From NCBI GenBank assembly GCA_030457765.1, contig JAKDUK010000010.1, positions 1-54,912 on the forward strand: 54,912 nt of DNA. The letters are read 5' to 3'. Below the pieces are notes generated by a model that had not been told where the DNA came from, made no database searches, and saw only the letters and a program-made list of their open reading frames with translations. The DNA is from Marinobacter sp. (lineage in GTDB: Bacteria; Pseudomonadota; Gammaproteobacteria; Pseudomonadales; Oleiphilaceae). The position numbers and the translations under genes are program-made. Below are positions 53,677 through 54,912 of the stretch, piece after piece (the first letter of the stretch is position 1; every line of letters starts with the position of its first letter).

Positions 53677-54342
53677 ATGTCATTGCTGACATCTTTAATT
53701 CAGGCAAGCACTCGTTTCCAGCAAACCCTGGAACAGCGCCCGGCCGCAAACGGCGCTGAAGAACAAAAGGCAAAAGGCGCGGCAAGCGCAGAATCAGTGC
53801 AGCCTACAAACCCCGGCGATGATCGTTTCACCCCCTCGGGGAACTCCCTCAGCGATGCAAATCAACTGAAATCGCAGAAGTTACCACTGGCCGACTACAA
53901 GCAGACAGTGGGGCAGGACCTTGCCTTCATCAGGGAGACACTGCGGCACAAACTTGCCGAGTACAATTTAAACCCGGCCACAGCAATAAGCGTGAATAAA
54001 AATGATAGCGGCAAGATTGAAGTAGGCGGAAAGCTGGCAGAAGAAACCCGCTCCCGAATAGAAAAAGACCTGAACGTAAACAAAAATTTTATGGATGCGT
54101 TCAGCCGACTGAGCGTCAACGAACCCACGCTGCACTTTATGGATAACGCCCTTAAGCTCAACCAGGCCTACGGCGTCAACAACTCCTTACTGGACACACT
54201 GGTTAGTGAAAACCAGCAGTTCAACGGCCTGCAGGATCTCGTGCACCGCTACGACACCCTGCGCCGCTCCGCCTCTCCTTCGCCGTTTGAAGCTACGGCA
54301 AACCAGGGCGCCTATGCTTTCAACTTGAACACTCAAGCGTAA
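53677..54342 (+). CDS. Hypothetical protein with disordered N-terminus
   Basis: I do not recognise this 221-residue protein. It has no signal peptide or membrane span. Residues 15-65 are rich in Ala, Gln, Asn, Ser and Glu and look disordered. The middle (about 75-195) appears helical (LADYKQTVGQDLAFIRETLRHKLAEYNLN, NFMDAFSRLSVNEPTLHFMDNALKLNQAYG). The ATG at 53677 has a GGAGGA ribosome site 9 nt upstream, whereas the longer frame upstream has none. The layout recalls secreted or flagellum-associated structural proteins, but nothing in the sequence fixes this. It ends 3 bp from the convergent YciO gene. Confidence 0.7.
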   Translation: MSLLTSLIQASTRFQQTLEQRPAANGAEEQKAKGAASAESVQPTNPGDDRFTPSGNSLSDANQLKSQKLPLADYKQTVGQDLAFIRETLRHKLAEYNLNPATAISVNKNDSGKIEVGGKLAEETRSRIEKDLNVNKNFMDAFSRLSVNEPTLHFMDNALKLNQAYGVNNSLLDTLVSENQQFNGLQDLVHRYDTLRRSASPSPFEATANQGAYAFNLNTQA

Positions 54343-54345
54343 GCA

Positions 54346-54912
54346 TTACATCTCAAACGGTGCCGGATCGCCCTTACCAACACGAGTAACAGCCGGCACC
54401 TCGCCAGTAAAGTTCACCACTGTGGTGGGCTCCATACCGCAAAACCCGCCATCAATGATCAGATCCAGCTCGTTCTCCAGCGCCTCTCGAATATCGTTGG
54501 CGTCTGTCATGGGGTCTGACTCTCCTGGCAGCATCAACGTACTACTCATAATGGGCTCACCCAGCTCACCCAGCAGGGCACGAACAATCGCGTTATCCGG
54601 AACTCGCACTCCAATGGTGCGTCGCTTTGGGTGCATCAGCCGCCGTGGCACTTCGCTGGTGGCATCCAGAATGTATGTATAGGGCCCGGGAGTGAACGTC
54701 TTCAGCAGCCGATACTGGGTGTTATCCACCTTGGCATACACCCCAATATCAGACAGATCCCGGCATACGAGGGTGAAATTGTGTTTGTCATCCAGTCTAC
54801 GAATTCGCTTGATGCGATCCTGCGCCTGTTTTTCCCCCAAATGACAACCAATGGCATAACCCGAATCGGTGGGATACACCACAACGCCCCCCTTTCGAAG
54901 AATCTCGACTGC
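54346..54912 (-). CDS. yciO: YciO-type Sua5/YrdC family protein (5' end beyond window)
   Basis: The frame is open to the window edge; 188 residues are visible, and E. coli YciO has about 206, so roughly 15-20 N-terminal residues are missing. The Sua5/YrdC nucleotide- and threonine-binding motif is present (RKGGVVVYPTDSGYAIGC), with NFTLVCRDLSD, FTPGPYTYIL, RRTIGVRVPD and SSTLMLPGE. Many sequence details match YciO more closely than the essential tRNA-modifying TsaC/Sua5, so threonylcarbamoyl-adenylate activity is uncertain. Confidence 0.88.
   Translation of the reverse strand, partial: AVEILRKGGVVVYPTDSGYAIGCHLGEKQAQDRIKRIRRLDDKHNFTLVCRDLSDIGVYAKVDNTQYRLLKTFTPGPYTYILDATSEVPRRLMHPKRRTIGVRVPDNAIVRALLGELGEPIMSSTLMLPGESDPMTDANDIREALENELDLIIDGGFCGMEPTTVVNFTGEVPAVTRVGKGDPAPFEM

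Noticed and set aside
1..54912. CRISPR array, insertion sequence, prophage or defence island
   Set aside because: No regularly spaced repeats, transposase, phage structural genes or known defence families were seen anywhere in the window.

Overview
This is an ordinary, gene-dense chromosomal window of a gammaproteobacterium, almost certainly Marinobacter or a close relative. The strongest pointer is the 661-residue two-domain fatty acyl reductase at 33781-35766, which matches from memory the wax-ester enzyme of Marinobacter aquaeolei/hydrocarbonoclasticus almost residue for residue. Several neighbourhoods also follow gene orders I recall from Pseudomonas: purT-DUF1289-gammaCA-NUDIX with purL-mltF; mtnA/mtaD-ubiG-mupP-yciK; motY-pyrC-rnt. 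I see no rRNA, insertion sequence, prophage, CRISPR array or defence island.

Layout. 1-8 kb: minus-strand purine genes purT (unusual TTG start) and purL, catalysing consecutive steps of IMP synthesis, with two NUDIX hydrolases, a gamma-carbonic anhydrase-like protein, a DUF1289 protein and a NIF3-like protein between them. A 415-bp gene-free stretch at 3606-4020 holds three DnaA-box-like sites, an AT palindrome and the purL terminator. 8-13 kb: lytic transglycosylase mltF behind an odd short leader frame, a recX, a DUF349 coiled-coil protein and a ComFB-like protein. 13-20 kb: a thiolase/multifunctional beta-oxidation pair, then the periplasmic protease prc translationally coupled to an HTH regulator. 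20-27 kb: methylthioadenosine salvage genes mtnA and mtaD, divergent around a perfect palindrome; mtaD leads a tight plus-strand series ubiG-mupP-yciK-glutaredoxin-yaaA-DUF2788-rdgC. 27-31 kb: a Pat-type protein acetyltransferase divergent from a histone-deacetylase-family enzyme. 31-36 kb: motY, pyrC, rnt and the fatty acyl reductase, the last with tandem candidate operators upstream. 36-43 kb: M16 protease, two arsenosugar-type glycosyltransferases, tRNA-Arg(CCU), a small membrane protein overlapping a YihY/BrkB gene, and a CDF-like transporter. 43-50 kb: a PEP-CTERM/VPLPA-type exported protein behind a sigma-54-like promoter, a DHA2 MFS pump and a complete YehZYXW-type betaine ABC transporter. 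50-55 kb: class V aminotransferase, rnk with a structured leader, a chemoreceptor with a periplasmic c-haem motif, an unknown protein, and the 3' part of a YciO-type gene cut by the window edge.

No single locus is clearly a new multi-gene system. The best leads are regulatory or small-scale: the sigma-54-like promoter of the PEP-CTERM gene, the tandem operators at the acyl reductase, the acetyltransferase/deacetylase pair, the CxxCH chemoreceptor, the DnaA-box palindrome and the mltF leader frame. All calls come from reading the sequence and from memory of protein families; no database search was run.
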